From positions 94,810,293 through 94,874,292 of the forward strand of contig OX375883.1 of the NCBI GenBank assembly GCA_947359465.1: 64,000 nt of DNA, given 5' to 3'. Positions within the stretch are counted from its first letter, which is position 1, and each line of letters opens with the position of its first letter. This DNA is from Metellina segmentata (lineage: Eukaryota > Arthropoda > Arachnida > Araneae > Tetragnathidae). Shown here piece after piece: positions 32,501 through 46,015 of this stretch. A model generated the notes under the pieces. It saw nothing but the letters and a program-made list of their open reading frames with translations. It had not been told where the DNA came from and searched no databases. The position numbers and the translations under genes are program-made.

Positions 32501-35277
32501 TTTCTATGGGAATGAAAAGGTATTTGACTGAGATGTGGTGAGAGTGTTTTGTGTGAAGTATTCCCATAGAAATTAACGTGCTGCCGAGCGAAATGGGAGG
32601 GGTCTTTGTAATTTCAAAGCTCCCAATCCAAGTTCTCAGGCGATGCAATTTCTAAGGGAATGAAAAGGTATTTGACTGAGATGTGGGGAGAGTGTTTTGT
32701 GTGAAGTATTCCCATAGAAATTAACGTGCCGCCGAGCGAAATGGGAGGGGTCTTTGTAATTTCAAAGCTCCCAATCCAATTTCTCAGGCGACGTAATTTC
32801 TATGGGAATGAAAAGGTATTTGACTGAGATGTGGGGAGAGTGTTTTGTGTGAAGTATTCCCATAGAAATTAACGTGCTGCCGAGCGAAATGGGAGGGGTC
32901 TTTGTAATTTCAAAGCTCCCAATCCAAGTTCTCAGGCGATGTAATTTCTAAGGGAATGAAAATTATTTGACTGAGATGTTAGGAGAGTGTTTTGTGTGAA
33001 GTATTCCCATAGAAATTAACGTGCTGCCGAGCGAAATGGGAGGGGTCTTTGTAATTTCAAAGCTCCCAATCCAAGTTCTCAGGCGATGTAATTTCTAAGG
33101 GAATGAAAAGGTATTTGACTGAGATGTGGGGAGAGTGTTTTGTGTGAAGTATTCCCATAGAAATTAACGTGCTGCCGAGCGAAATGGGAGGGGTCTTTGT
33201 AATTTCAAAGCTCCCAATCCAAGTTCTCAGGCGATGTAATTTCTAAGGGAATGAAAAGGTATTTGACTGAGATGTGGGGAGAGTGTTTTGTGTGAAGTAT
33301 TCCCATAGAAATTAACGTGCTGCCGAGCGAAATAGGAGGGGTCTTTGTAATTTCTAAGCTTCCAATCCAAGTTCTCAGGCGATGTAATTTCTATGGGAAT
33401 GAAAATTATTTGACTGAGATGTGGAGAGAGTATTTTGTGTGAAGTATTCCCATAGAAATTAACGTGCTGCCGAGCGAAATGGGAGGGGTCTTTGTAATTT
33501 CAAAGCTCCCAATCCAAGTTCTCAGGCGATGTAATTTCTATGGGAATGAAAAGGTATTTGACTGAGATGTGGTGAGAGTGTTTTGTGTGAAGTATTCCCA
33601 TAGAAATTAACGTGCTGCCGAGCGAAATGGGAGGGGTCTTTGTAATTTCAAAGCTCCCAATCCAAGTTCTCAGGCGATGTAATTTCTAAGGGAATGAAAA
33701 GGTATTTGACTGAGATGTGGGGAGAGTGTTTTGTGTGAAGTATTCCCATAGAAATTAACGTGCTGCCGAGCGAAATGGGAGGGGTCTTTGTAATTTCTAA
33801 GCTCCCAATCCAAGTTCTCAGGCGATGTAATTTCTAAGGGAATGAAAAGGTATTTGACTGAGTAGTGGGGAGAGTGTTTTGTGTGAAGTATTCCCATAGA
33901 AATTAACGTGTTGCCGAGCGAAATGGGAGGGGGTCTTTGTAATTTCAAAGCTCCCAATCCAAGTTCTCAGGCGATGTAATTTCTATGGGAATGAAAAGGT
34001 ATTTGACCGAGATGTGGGGAGAGTGTTTTGTGTGAAGTATTCCCATAGAAATTAACGTGCTGCCGAGCGAAATGGGAGGGGTCTTTGTAATTTCAAAGCT
34101 CCCAATCCAAGTTCTCAGGCGATGTAATTTCTAAGGGAATGAAAAGGTATTTGACTGAGTAGTGGGGAGAGTGTTTTGTGTGAAGTATTCCCATAGAAAT
34201 TAACGTGTTGCCGAGCGAAATGGGAGGGGGTCTTTGTAATTTCAAAGCTCCCAATCCAAGTTCTCAGGCGATGTTATTTCTATGGGAATGAAAAGGTATT
34301 TGACTGAGATGTAGGGAGAGTGTTTTGTGTGAAGTATTCCCATAGAAATTAACGTGCTGAAGAGCGAAATGGGAGGGGTCTTTGTAATTTCAAAGCTCCC
34401 AATCCAAGTTCTCAGGCGATGTAATTTCTATGGGAATGAAAAGGTATTTGACCGCGATGTGGGGAGAGTGTTTTGTGTGAAGTATTCCCATAGAAATTAA
34501 CGTGCTGCCGAGCGAAATGGGAGGGGTCTTTGTAATTTCAAAGCTCCCAATCCAAGTTCTCAGGCGATGCAATTTCTAAGGGAATGAAAAGGTATTTGAC
34601 TGAGATGTGGGGAGAGTGTTTTGTGTGAAGTATTCCCATAGAAATTAACGTGCCGCCGAGCGAAATGGGAGGGGTCTTTGTAATTTCAAAGCTCCCAATC
34701 CAATTTCTCAGGCGACGTAATTTCTATGGGAATGAAAAGGTATTTGACTGAGATGTGGGGAGAGTGTTTTGTGTGAAGTATTCCCATAGAAATTAACGTG
34801 CTGCCGAGCGAAATGGGAGGGGTCTTTGTAATTTCAAAGCTCCCAATCCAAGTTCTCAGGCGATGTAATTTCTAAGGGAATGAAAATTATTTGACTGAGA
34901 TGTTAGGAGAGTGTTTTGTGTGAAGTATTCCCATAGAAATTAACGTGCTGCCGAGCGAAATGGGAGGGGTCTTTGTAATTTCAAAGCTCCCAATCCAAGT
35001 TCTCAGGCGATGTAATTTCTAAGGGAATGAAAAGGTATTTGACTGAGTAGTGGGGAGAGTGTTTTGTGTGAAGTATTCCCATAGAAATTAACGTGTTGCC
35101 GAGCGAAATGGGAGGGGGTCTTTGTAATTTCAAAGCTCCCAATCCAAGTTCTCAGGCGATGTAATTTCTATGGGAATGAAAAGGTATTTGACTGAGATGT
35201 AGGGAGAGTGTTTTGTGTGAAGTATTCCCATAGAAATTAACGTGCTGCCGAGCGAAATGGGAGGGGTCTTTGTAATT
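26600..35277 (+). repeat. Middle domain part 2: 13-, 18- and 20-monomer HORs
   Basis: The marker gatgtta (147-bp copies reading gatgttaggag or gatgttaagag) occurs at 26911, 27354, 30017, 31941, 32975 and 34899, giving spacings of 443, 2663, 1924, 1034 and 1924 bp. Other markers travel with it: gaccgcgatg near 28830, 31495 and 34450; gatgtggagagagtattttg near 27802, 30463, 32386 and 33421; and gatgcaatttc near 28947, 31610, 32644 and 34568. The 2958-bp step between like markers equals 1924 + 1034, so a 20-monomer unit has a 13-monomer derivative. Confidence 0.8.
31969..32070. repeat. Monomer with compensated, perfectly paired dyad arms
   Basis: The left arm reads attcccttagaaatta (31969-31984) and the right arm taatttctaagggaat (32055-32070). 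They are exact 16-bp reverse complements. Elsewhere ctaaggg right arms face an unchanged cccatag left arm and carry one mismatch. This is the only copy I found where the left arm has the matching change. Confidence 0.85.
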
Positions 35278-38200
35278 TCAAAGCTCCCAATCCAAGTTCT
35301 CAGGCGATGTAATTTCTATGGGAATGAAAAGGTATTTGACCGCGATGTGGGGAGAGTGTTTTGTGTGAAGTATTCCCATAGAAATTAACGTGCTGCCGAG
35401 CGAAATGGGAGGGGTCTTTGTAATTTCAAAGCTCCCAATCCAAGTTCTCAGGCGATGCAATTTCTAAGGGAATGAAAAGGTATTTGACTGAGATGTGGGG
35501 AGAGTGTTTTGTGTGAAGTATTCCCATAGAAATTAACGTGCCGCCGAGCGAAATGGGAGGGGTCTTTGTAATTTCAAACCTCCCAATCCAAGTTCTCAGG
35601 CGATGTAATTTCTATGGGAATGAAAAGGTATTTGACTGAGATGTGGGGAGAGTGTTTTGTGTGAAGTATTCCCATAGAAATTAACGTGCTGCCGAGCGAA
35701 ATGGGAGGGGTCTTTGTAATTTCTAAGCTCCCAATCCAAGTTCTCAGGCGATGTTATTTCTATGGGAATGAAAAGGTATTTGACTGAGATGTGGAGAGAG
35801 TGTTTTGTGTGAAGTATTCCCATAGAAATTAACGTGCTGCCGAGCGAAATGGGAGGGGTCTTTGTAATTTCAAAGCTCCCAATCCAAGTTCTCAGGCGAT
35901 GTAATTTCTAAGGGAATGAAAAGGTATTTGACTGAGATGTGGGGAGAGTGTTTTGTGTGAAGTATTCCCATAGAAATTAACGTGCTGCCGAGCGAAATGG
36001 GAGGGGTCTTTGTAATTTCAAAGCTCCCAATCCAAGTTCTCAGGCGATGTAATTTCTATGGGAATGAAAAGGTATTTAACCGAGATGTGGGGAGAGTGTT
36101 TTGTGTGAAGTATTCCCATAGAAATTAACGTGCTGCCGAGCGAAATGGGAGGGGTCTTTGTAATTTCAAAGCTCCCAATCCAAGTTCTCAGGCGATGTAA
36201 TTTCTAAGGGAATGAAAAGGTATTTGACTGAATAGTGGGGAGAGTGTTTTGTGTGAAGTATTCCCATAGAAATTAACGTGTTGCCGAGCGAAATGGGAGG
36301 GGGTCTTTGTAATTTCAAAGCTCCCAATCCAAGTTCTCAGGCGATGTAATTTCTATGGGAATGAAAAGGTACTTGACTGAGATGTAGGGAGAGTGTTTTG
36401 TGTGAAGTATTCCCATAGAAATTAACGTGCTGCCGAGCGAAATGGGAGGGGTCTTTGTAATTTCAAAGCTCCCAATCCAAGTTCTCAGGCGATGTAATTT
36501 CTATGGGAATGAAAAGGTATTTGACCGAGATGTGGGGAGAGTGTTTTGTGTGAAGTATTCCCATAGAAATTAACGTGCCGCCGAGCGAAATGGGAGGGGT
36601 CTTTGTAATTTCAAACCTCCCAATCCAAGTTCTCAGGCGATGTAATTTCTATGGGAGTGAAAAGGTATTTGACTGAGATGTGGGGAGAGTGTTTTGTGTG
36701 AAGTATTCCCATAGAAATTAACGTGCTGCCGAGCGAAATGGGAGGGGTCTTTGTAATTTCTAAGCTCCCAATCCAAGTTCTCAGGCGATGTTATTTCTAT
36801 GGGAATGAAAAGGTATTTGACTGAGATGTGGAGAGAGTGTTTTGTGTGAAGTATTCCCATAGAAATTAACGTGCTGCCGAGCGAAATGGGAGGGGTCTTT
36901 GTAATTTCAAAGCTCCCAATCCAAGTTCTCAGGCGATGTAATTTCTAAGGGAATGAAAAGGTATTTGACTGAGATGTGGGGAGAGTGTTTTGTGTGAAGT
37001 ATTCCCATAGAAATTAACGTGCTGCCGAGCGAAATGGGAGGGGTCTTTGTAATTTCTAAGCTCCCAATCCAAGTTCTCAGGCGATGTAATTTCTAAGGGA
37101 ATGAAAAGGTATTTGACTGAGTAGTGGGGAGAGTGTTTTGTGTGAAGTATTCCCATAGAAATTAACGTGTTGCCGAGCGAAATGGGAGGGGGTCTTTGTA
37201 ATTTCAAAGCTCCCAATCCAAGTTCTCAGGCGATGTAATTTCTATGGGAATGAAAAGGTATTTGACCGAGATGTGGGGAGAGTGTTTTGTGTGAAGTATT
37301 CCCATAGAAATTAACGTGCTGCCGAGCGAAATGGGAGGGGTCTTTGTAATTTCAAAGCTCCCAATCCAAGTTCTCAGGGGATGTAATTTCTAAGGGAATG
37401 AAAAGGTATTTGACTGAGTAGTGGGGAGAGTGTTTTGTGTGAAGTATTCCCATAGAAATTAACGTGTTGCCGAGCGAAATGGGAGGGGGTCTTTGTAATT
37501 TCAAACCTCCCAATCCAAGTTCTCAGGCGATGTAATTTCTATGGGAGTGAAAAGGTATTTGACTGAGATGTGGGGAGAGTGTTTTGTGTGAAGTATTCCC
37601 ATAGAAATTAACGTGCTGCCGAGCGAAATGGGAGGGGTCTTTGTAATTTCTAAGCTCCCAATCCAAGTTCTCAGGCGATGTTATTTCTATGGGAATGAAA
37701 AGGTATTTGACTGAGATGTGGAGAGAGTGTTTTGTGTGAAGTATTCCCATAGAAATTAACGTGCTGCCGAGCGAAATGGGAGGGGTCTTTGTAATTTCAA
37801 AGCTCCCAATCCAAGTTCTCAGGCGATGTAATTTCTAAGGGAATGAAAAGGTATTTGACTGAGATGTGGGGAGAGTGTTTTGTGTGAAGTATTCCCATAG
37901 AAATTAACGTGCTGCCGAGCGAAATGGGAGGGGTCTTTGTAATTTCTAAGCTCCCAATCCAAGTTCTCAGGCGATGTAATTTCTAAGGGAATGAAAAGGT
38001 ATTTGACTGAGTAGTGGGGAGAGTGTTTTGTGTGAAGTATTCCCATAGAAATTAACGTGTTGCCGAGCGAAATGGGAGGGGGTCTTTGTAATTTCAAAGC
38101 TCCCAATCCAAGTTCTCAGGCGATGTAATTTCTATGGGAATGAAAAGGTATTTGACCGAGATGTGGGGAGAGTGTTTTGTGTGAAGTATTCCCATAGAAA

Positions 38201-38459
38201 TTAACGTGCTGCCGAGCGAAATGGGAGGGGTCTTTGTAATTTCAAAGCTCCCAATCCAAGTTCTCAGGGGATGTAATTTCTAAGGGAATGAAAAGGTATT
38301 TGACTGAGTAGTGGGGAGAGTGTTTTGTGTGAAGTATTCCCATAGAAATTAACGTGTTGCCGAGCGAAATGGGAGGGGGTCTTTGTAATTTCAAAGCTCC
38401 CAATCCAAGTTCTCAGGCGATGTAATTTCTATGGGAATGAAAAGGTATTTGACTGAGAT
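35278..38459 (+). repeat. Middle domain part 3: 6-monomer HOR of 890 bp
   Basis: The series caaacctccc, tatgggagtg, gatgttatttc, gatgtggagagagtg, tctaagctccc, gagtagtgggg, gaccgagatg recurs at 1037 bp (35596 to 36633) and then at 890 bp (36633 to 37523, and 36929 to 37819). 890 is 6 x 148 + 2, the two extra bases coming from two 149-bp ggggg copies per unit. The first unit differs in having tatgggaatg instead of tatgggagtg. The segment 35278 to about 37.4 kb has a downstream copy at an offset of 13,483 bp. Confidence 0.82.
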
Positions 38460-41400
38460 GCAGGGAGAGTGTTTTGTGTGAAGTATTCCCATAGAAATTA
38501 ACGTGCTGCCGAGCGAAATGGGAGGGGTCTTTGTAATTTCAAAGCTCCCAATCCAAGTTCTCAGGCGATGTAATTTCTATGGGAATGAAAAGGTATTTGA
38601 CCGAGATGTGGGGAGAGTGTTTTGTGTGAAGTATTCCCATAGAAATTAACGTGCTGCCGAGCGAAATGGGAGGGGTCTTTGTAATTTCAAAGCTCCCAAT
38701 CCAAGTTCTCAGGCGATGTAATTTCTAAGGGAATGAAAAGGTATTTGACTGAGATGTGGGGAGAGTGTTTTGTGTGAAGTATTCCCATAGAAATTAACGT
38801 GCCGCCGAGCGAAATGGGAGGGGTCTTTGTAATTTCAAACCTCCCAATCCAAGTTCTCAGGCGATGTAATTTCTATGGGAATGAAAAGGTATTTGACTGA
38901 GATGTGGGGAGAGTGTTTTGTGTGAAGTATTCCCATAGAAATTAACGTGCCGCCGAGCGAAATGGGAGGGGTCTTTGTAATTTCAAAGCTCCCAATCCAA
39001 GTTCTTAGGCGATGTAATTTCTATCGGAATGAAAAGGTATTTGACTGAGATGTGGGGAGAGTGTTTTGTGTGAAGTATTCCCATAGAAATTAACGTGCTG
39101 CCGAGCGAAATGGTAGGGGTCTTCGTAATTTCATAACTCCCAATCCAAGTTCTCAGGCGATGTAATTTCTATGGGAATGAAAAGGTATTTGACTGAGATG
39201 TGGGGAGAGTGTTTTGTGTGAAGTATTCAAATAGAAATTAACGTGCTGCCGAGCGAAATGGGAGGAGTCTTTGTAATTTCTAGGCTCCCAATCCAAGTTC
39301 TCAGGCGATGTAATTTCTAAGGGAATGAAAAGGTATTTGACTGAGATGTGGGGAGAGTGTTTTGTGTGAAGTAATCCCATAGAAATTAACGTGGTGCCGA
39401 GCGAAATGGGAGGGGTCTTTGTAATTTCAAAGCTCCCAATCCAAGTTCTCACGCGATGTAATTTCTAAGGGAATGAAAAGGTATTTGACTGAGATGTGGG
39501 GAGAGTGTTTTGAGTGAAGTATTCCCATAGAAATTAACGTGCTGCCGAGCGAAATGGGAGGGGTCTTTGTAATTTCAAAGCTCTCAATCCAAGTTCTCAG
39601 GCGATGTAATTTCTATGGGAATGAAAAGGTATTTGACTGAGATGTGGGGAGAGTGTTTTGTGTGAAGTATTCCCATAGAAATTAACGTGCTGCCGAGCGA
39701 AATGGGAGGGGTCTTTGTAATTTCAAAGCTCCCAATCCAAGTTCTCAGGCGATGTAATTTCTAAGGGAATGAAAAGGTATTTGACTGAGATGTGGGGAGA
39801 GTGTTTTGTGTGAAGTATTCCCATAGAAATTAACGTGCTGCCGAGCGAAATGGGAGGGGTCTTTGTAATTTCAAACCTCCCAATCCAAGTTCTCAGGCGA
39901 TGTAATTTCTATGGGAATGAAAAGGTATTTGACCGAGATGTGGGGAGAGTGTTTTGTGTGAAGTATTCCCATAGAAATTAACGTGCTGCCGAGCGAAATG
40001 GGAGGGGTCTTTGTAATTTCAAAGCTCCCAATCCAAGTTCTCAGGCGATGTAATTTCTAAGGGAATGAAAAGGTATTTGACTGAGTAGTGGGGAGAGTGT
40101 TTTGTGTGAAGTATTCCCATAGAAATTAACGTGTTGCCGAGCGAAATGGGAGGGGGTCTTTGTAATTTCAAAGCTCCCAATCCAAGTTCTCAGGCGATGT
40201 AATTTCTATGGGAATGAAAAGGTATTTGACTGAGATGTAGGGAGAGTGTTTTGTGTGAAGTATTCCCATAGAAATTAACGTGCTGCCGAGCGAAATGGGA
40301 GGGGTCTTTGTAATTTCAAACCTCCCAATCCAAGTTCTCAGGCGATGTAATTTCTATGGGAGTGAAAAGGTATTTGACTGAGATGTGGGGAGAGTGTTTT
40401 GTGTGAAGTATTCCCATAGAAATTAACGTGCTGCCGAGCGAAATGGGAGGGGTCTTTGTAATTTCTAAGCTCCCAATCCAAGTTCTCAGGCGATGTTATT
40501 TCTATGGGAATGAAAATGTATTTGACTGAGATGTGGAGAGAGTGTTTTGTGTGAAGTATTCCCATAGAAATTAACGTGCTGCCGAGCGAAATGGGAGGGG
40601 TCTTTGTAATTTCAAAGCTCAAAATCCAAGTTCTCAGGCGATGTAATTTCTAAGGGAATGAAAAGGTATTTGACTGAGATGTGGGGAGAGTGTTTTGTGT
40701 GAAGTATTCCCATAGAAATTAACGTGCTGCCGAGCGAAATGGGAGGGGTCTTTGTAATTTCTAAGCTCCCAATCCAAGTTCTCAGGCGATGTAATTTCTA
40801 AGGGAATGAAAAGGTATTTGACTGAGTAGTGGGGAGAGTGTTTTGTGTGAAGTATTCCCATAGAAATTAACGTGTTGCCGAGCGAAATGGGAGGGGGTCT
40901 TTGTAATTTCAAAGCTCCCAATCCAAGTTCTCAGGCGATGTAATTTCTATGGGAATGAAAAGGTATTTGACCGAGATGTGGGGAGAGTGTTTTGTGTGAA
41001 GTATTCCCATAGAAATTAACGTGCTGCCGAGCGAAATGGGAGGGGTCTTTGTAATTTCAAAGCTCCCAATCCAAGTTCTCAGGGGATGTAATTTCTAAGG
41101 GAATGAAAAGGTATTTGACTGAGTAGTGGGGAGAGTGTTTTGTGTGAAGTATTCCCATAGAAATTAACGTGTTGCCGAGCGAAATGGGAGGGGGTCTTTG
41201 TAATTTCAAAGCTCCCAATCCAAGTTCTCAGGCGATGTAATTTCTATGGGAATGAAAAGGTATTTGACTGAGATGCAGGGAGAGTGTTTTGTGTGAAGTA
41301 TTCCCATAGAAATTAACGTGCTGCCGAGCGAAATGGGAGGGGTCTTTGTAATTTCAAAGCTCCCAATCCAAGTTCTCAGGCGATGTAATTTCTATGGGAA

Positions 41401-44400
41401 TGAAAAGGTATTTGACCGAGATGTGGGGAGAGTGTTTTGTGTGAAGTATTCCCATAGAAATTAACGTGCTGCCGAGCGAAATGGGAGGGGTCTTTGTAAT
41501 TTCAAAGCTCCCAATCCAAGTTCTCAGGCGATGTAATTTCTAAGGGAATGAAAAGGTATTTGACTGAGATGTGGGGAGAGTGTTTTGTGTGAAGTATTCC
41601 CATAGAAATTAACGTGCCGCCGAGCGAAATGGGAGGGGTCTTTGTAATTTCAAACCTCCCAATCCAAGTTCTCAGGCGATGTAATTTCTATGGGAATGAA
41701 AAGGTATTTGACTGAGATGTGGGGAGAGTGTTTTGTGTGAAGTATTCCCATAGAAATTAACGTGCCGCCGAGCGAAATGGGAGGGGTCTTTGTAATTTCA
41801 AAGCTCCCAATCCAAGTTCTTAGGCGATGTAATTTCTATCGGAATGAAAAGGTATTTGACTGAGATGTGGGGAGAGTGTTTTGTGTGAAGTATTCCCATA
41901 GAAATTAACGTGCTGCCGAGCGAAATGGTAGGGGTCTTCGTAATTTCATAACTCCCAATCCAAGTTCTCAGGCGATGTAATTTCTATGGGAATGAAAAGG
42001 TATTTGACTGAGATGTGGGGAGAGTGTTTTGTGTGAAGTATTCAAATAGAAATTAACGTGCTGCCGAGCGAAATGGGAGGAGTCTTTGTAATTTCTAGGC
42101 TCCCAATCCAAGTTCTCAGGCGATGTAATTTCTAAGGGAATGAAAAGGTATTTGACTGAGATGTGGGGAGAGTGTTTTGTGTGAAGTAATCCCATAGAAA
42201 TTAACGTGGTGCCGAGCGAAATGGGAGGGGTCTTTGTAATTTCAAAGCTCCCAATCCAAGTTCTCACGCGATGTAATTTCTAAGGGAATGAAAAGGTATT
42301 TGACTGAGATGTGGGGAGAGTGTTTTGAGTGAAGTATTCCCATAGAAATTAACGTGCTGCCGAGCGAAATGGGAGGGGTCTTTGTAATTTCAAAGCTCTC
42401 AATCCAAGTTCTCAGGCGATGTAATTTCTATGGGAATGAAAAGGTATTTGACTGAGATGTGGGGAGAGTGTTTTGTGTGAAGTATTCCCATAGAAATTAA
42501 CGTGCTGCCGAGCGAAATGGGAGGGGTCTTTGTAATTTCAAAGCTCCCAATCCAAGTTCTCAGGCGATGTAATTTCTAAGGGAATGAAAAGGTATTTGAC
42601 TGAGATGTGGGGAGAGTGTTTTGTGTGAAGTATTCCCATAGAAATTAACGTGCTGCCGAGCGAAATGGGAGGGGTCTTTGTAATTTCAAACCTCCCAATC
42701 CAAGTTCTCAGGCGATGTAATTTCTATGGGAATGAAAAGGTATTTGACCGAGATGTGGGGAGAGTGTTTTGTGTGAAGTATTCCCATAGAAATTAACGTG
42801 CTGCCGAGCGAAATGGGAGGGGTCTTTGTAATTTCAAAGCTCCCAATCCAAGTTCTCAGGCGATGTAATTTCTAAGGGAATGAAAAGGTATTTGACTGAG
42901 TAGTGGGGAGAGTGTTTTGTGTGAAGTATTCCCATAGAAATTAACGTGTTGCCGAGCGAAATGGGAGGGGGTCTTTGTAATTTCAAAGCTCCCAATCCAA
43001 GTTCTCAGGCGATGTAATTTCTAAGGGAATGAAAAGGTATTTGACTGAGTAGTGGGGAGAGTGTTTTGTGTGAAGTATTCCCATAGAAATTAACGTGTTG
43101 CCGAGCGAAATGGGAGGGGGTCTTTGTAATTTCAAAGCTCCCAATCCAAGTTCTCAGGCGATGTAATTTCTATGGGAATGAAAAGGTATTTGACTGAGAT
43201 GCAGGGAGAGTGTTTTGTGTGAAGTATTCCCATAGAAATTAACGTGCTGCCGAGCGAAATGGGAGGGGTCTTTGTAATTTCAAAGCTCCCAATCCAAGTT
43301 CTCAGGCGATGTAATTTCTATGGGAATGAAAAGGTATTTGACCGAGATGTGGGGAGAGTGTTTTGTGTGAAGTATTCCCATAGAAATTAACGTGCTGCCG
43401 AGCGAAATGGGAGGGGTCTTTGTAATTTCAAAGCTCCCAATCCAAGTTCTCAGGCGATGTAATTTCTAAGGGAATGAAAAGGTATTTGACTGAGATGTGG
43501 GGAGAGTGTTTTGTGTGAAGTATTCCCATAGAAATTAACGTGCCGCCGAGCGAAATGGGAGGGGTCTTTGTAATTTCAAACCTCCCAATCCAAGTTCTCA
43601 GGCGATGTAATTTCTATGGGAATGAAAAGGTATTTGACTGAGATGTGGGGAGAGTGTTTTGTGTGAAGTATTCCCATAGAAATTAACGTGCCGCCGAGCG
43701 AAATGGGAGGGGTCTTTGTAATTTCAAAGCTCCCAATCCAAGTTCTTAGGCGATGTAATTTCTATCGGAATGAAAAGGTATTTGACTGAGATGTGGGGAG
43801 AGTGTTTTGTGTGAAGTATTCCCATAGAAATTAACGTGCTGCCGAGCGAAATGGTAGGGGTCTTCGTAATTTCATAACTCCCAATCCAAGTTCTCAGGCG
43901 ATGTAATTTCTATGGGAATGAAAAGGTATTTGACTGAGATGTGGGGAGAGTGTTTTGTGTGAAGTATTCAAATAGAAATTAACGTGCTGCCGAGCGAAAT
44001 GGGAGGAGTCTTTGTAATTTCTAGGCTCCCAATCCAAGTTCTCAGGCGATGTAATTTCTAAGGGAATGAAAAGGTATTTGACTGAGATGTGGGGAGAGTG
44101 TTTTGTGTGAAGTAATCCCATAGAAATTAACGTGGTGCCGAGCGAAATGGGAGGGGTCTTTGTAATTTCAAAGCTCCCAATCCAAGTTCTCACGCGATGT
44201 AATTTCTAAGGGAATGAAAAGGTATTTGACTGAGATGTGGGGAGAGTGTTTTGAGTGAAGTATTCCCATAGAAATTAACGTGCTGCCGAGCGAAATGGGA
44301 GGGGTCTTTGTAATTTCAAAGCTCTCAATCCAAGTTCTCAGGCGATGTAATTTCTATGGGAATGAAAAGGTATTTGACTGAGATGTGGGGAGAGTGTTTT

Positions 44401-46015
44401 GTGTGAAGTATTCCCATAGAAATTAACGTGCTGCCGAGCGAAATGGGAGGGGTCTTTGTAATTTCAAAGCTCCCAATCCAAGTTCTCAGGCGATGTAATT
44501 TCTAAGGGAATGAAAAGGTATTTGACTGAGATGTGGGGAGAGTGTTTTGTGTGAAGTATTCCCATAGAAATTAACGTGCTGCCGAGCGAAATGGGAGGGG
44601 TCTTTGTAATTTCAAACCTCCCAATCCAAGTTCTCAGGCGATGTAATTTCTATGGGAATGAAAAGGTATTTGACCGAGATGTGGGGAGAGTGTTTTGTGT
44701 GAAGTATTCCCATAGAAATTAACGTGCTGCCGAGCGAAATGGGAGGGGTCTTTGTAATTTCAAAGCTCCCAATCCAAGTTCTCAGGCGATGTAATTTCTA
44801 AGGGAATGAAAAGGTATTTGACTGAGTAGTGGGGAGAGTGTTTTGTGTGAAGTATTCCCATAGAAATTAACGTGTTGCCGAGCGAAATGGGAGGGGGTCT
44901 TTGTAATTTCAAAGCTCCCAATCCAAGTTCTCAGGCGATGTAATTTCTATGGGAATGAAAAGGTATTTGACTGAGATGTAGGGAGAGTGTTTTGTGTGAA
45001 GTATTCCCATAGAAATTAACGTGCTGCCGAGCGAAATGGGAGGGGTCTTTGTAATTTCAAACCTCCCAATCCAAGTTCTCAGGCGATGTAATTTCTATGG
45101 GAGTGAAAAGGTATTTGACTGAGATGTGGGGAGAGTGTTTTGTGTGAAGTATTCCCATAGAAATTAACGTGCTGCCGAGCGAAATGGGAGGGGTCTTTGT
45201 AATTTCTAAGCTCCCAATCCAAGTTCTCAGGCGATGTTATTTCTATGGGAATGAAAAGGTATTTGACTGAGATGTGGAGAGAGTGTTTTGTGTGAAGTAT
45301 TCCCATAGAAATTAACGTGCTGCCGAGCGAAATGGGAGGGGTCTTTGTAATTTCAAAGCTCCCAATCCAAGTTCTCAGGCGATGTAATTTCTAAGGGAAT
45401 GAAAAGGTATTTGACTGAGATGTGGGGAGAGTGTTTTGTGTGAAGTATTCCCATAGAAATTAACGTGCTGCCGAGCGAAATGGGAGGGGTCTTTGTAATT
45501 TCTAAGCTCCCAATCCAAGTTCTCAGGCGATGTAATTTCTAAGGGAATGAAAAGGTATTTGACTGAGTAGTGGGGAGAGTGTTTTGTGTGAAGTATTCCC
45601 ATAGAAATTAACGTGTTGCCGAGCGAAATGGGAGGGGGTCTTTGTAATTTCAAAGCTCCCAATCCAAGTTCTCAGGCGATGTAATTTCTATGGGAATGAA
45701 AAGGTATTTGACCGAGATGTGGGGAGAGTGTTTTGTGTGAAGTATTCCCATAGAAATTAACGTGCTGCCGAGCGAAATGGGAGGGGTCTTTGTAATTTCA
45801 AAGCTCCCAATCCAAGTTCTCAGGGGATGTAATTTCTAAGGGAATGAAAAGGTATTTGACTGAGTAGTGGGGAGAGTGTTTTGTGTGAAGTATTCCCATA
45901 GAAATTAACGTGTTGCCGAGCGAAATGGGAGGGGGTCTTTGTAATTTCAAAGCTCCCAATCCAAGTTCTCAGGCGATGTAATTTCTATGGGAATGAAAAG
46001 GTATTTGACTGAGAT
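38460..46015 (+). repeat. Middle domain part 4: 19-monomer HOR of 2815 bp
   Basis: The marker gatgcaggg lies at about 38460, 41275, 43201 and 46016; taggggtcttcg and attcaaatag follow the same spacing (attcaaatag at 39225, 42040, 43966, 46781). Steps are 2815, 1926 and 2815 bp, or 19, 13 and 19 monomers plus ggggg insertions. The middle unit lacks 6 monomers, including the caaacctccc/gatgttatttc set; its junction is near 43.0 kb, where two gagtagtgggg copies stand side by side. Changes private to the first repeat include gaaaatgtat near 40510 and ctcaaaatcc near 40618. Confidence 0.86.
38930..39475 (+). repeat. Block A-like patch inside the 2815-bp HOR
   Basis: The run tgccgccgag, ttcttagg, tatcgg, taggggtcttcg, ggtgccg, cacgcg reproduces the order at 3440-3800 in the left domain. 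It contains one extra monomer between taggggtcttcg and ggtgccg, marked by attcaaatag and tctaggctccc; the spacing is about 277 bp against 130 bp. It is amplified with the HOR (also near 41.9, 43.8, 46.6 and 51.5 kb). Confidence 0.75.

Noticed and set aside
39153..39452. Minus-strand open frame of 99 codons, recurring near 41968, 43894, 46709 and 51598
   Set aside because: It is the longest frame in the window but the same repeat artefact; its copies exist because the 2815-bp HOR was amplified, not because a gene was duplicated.
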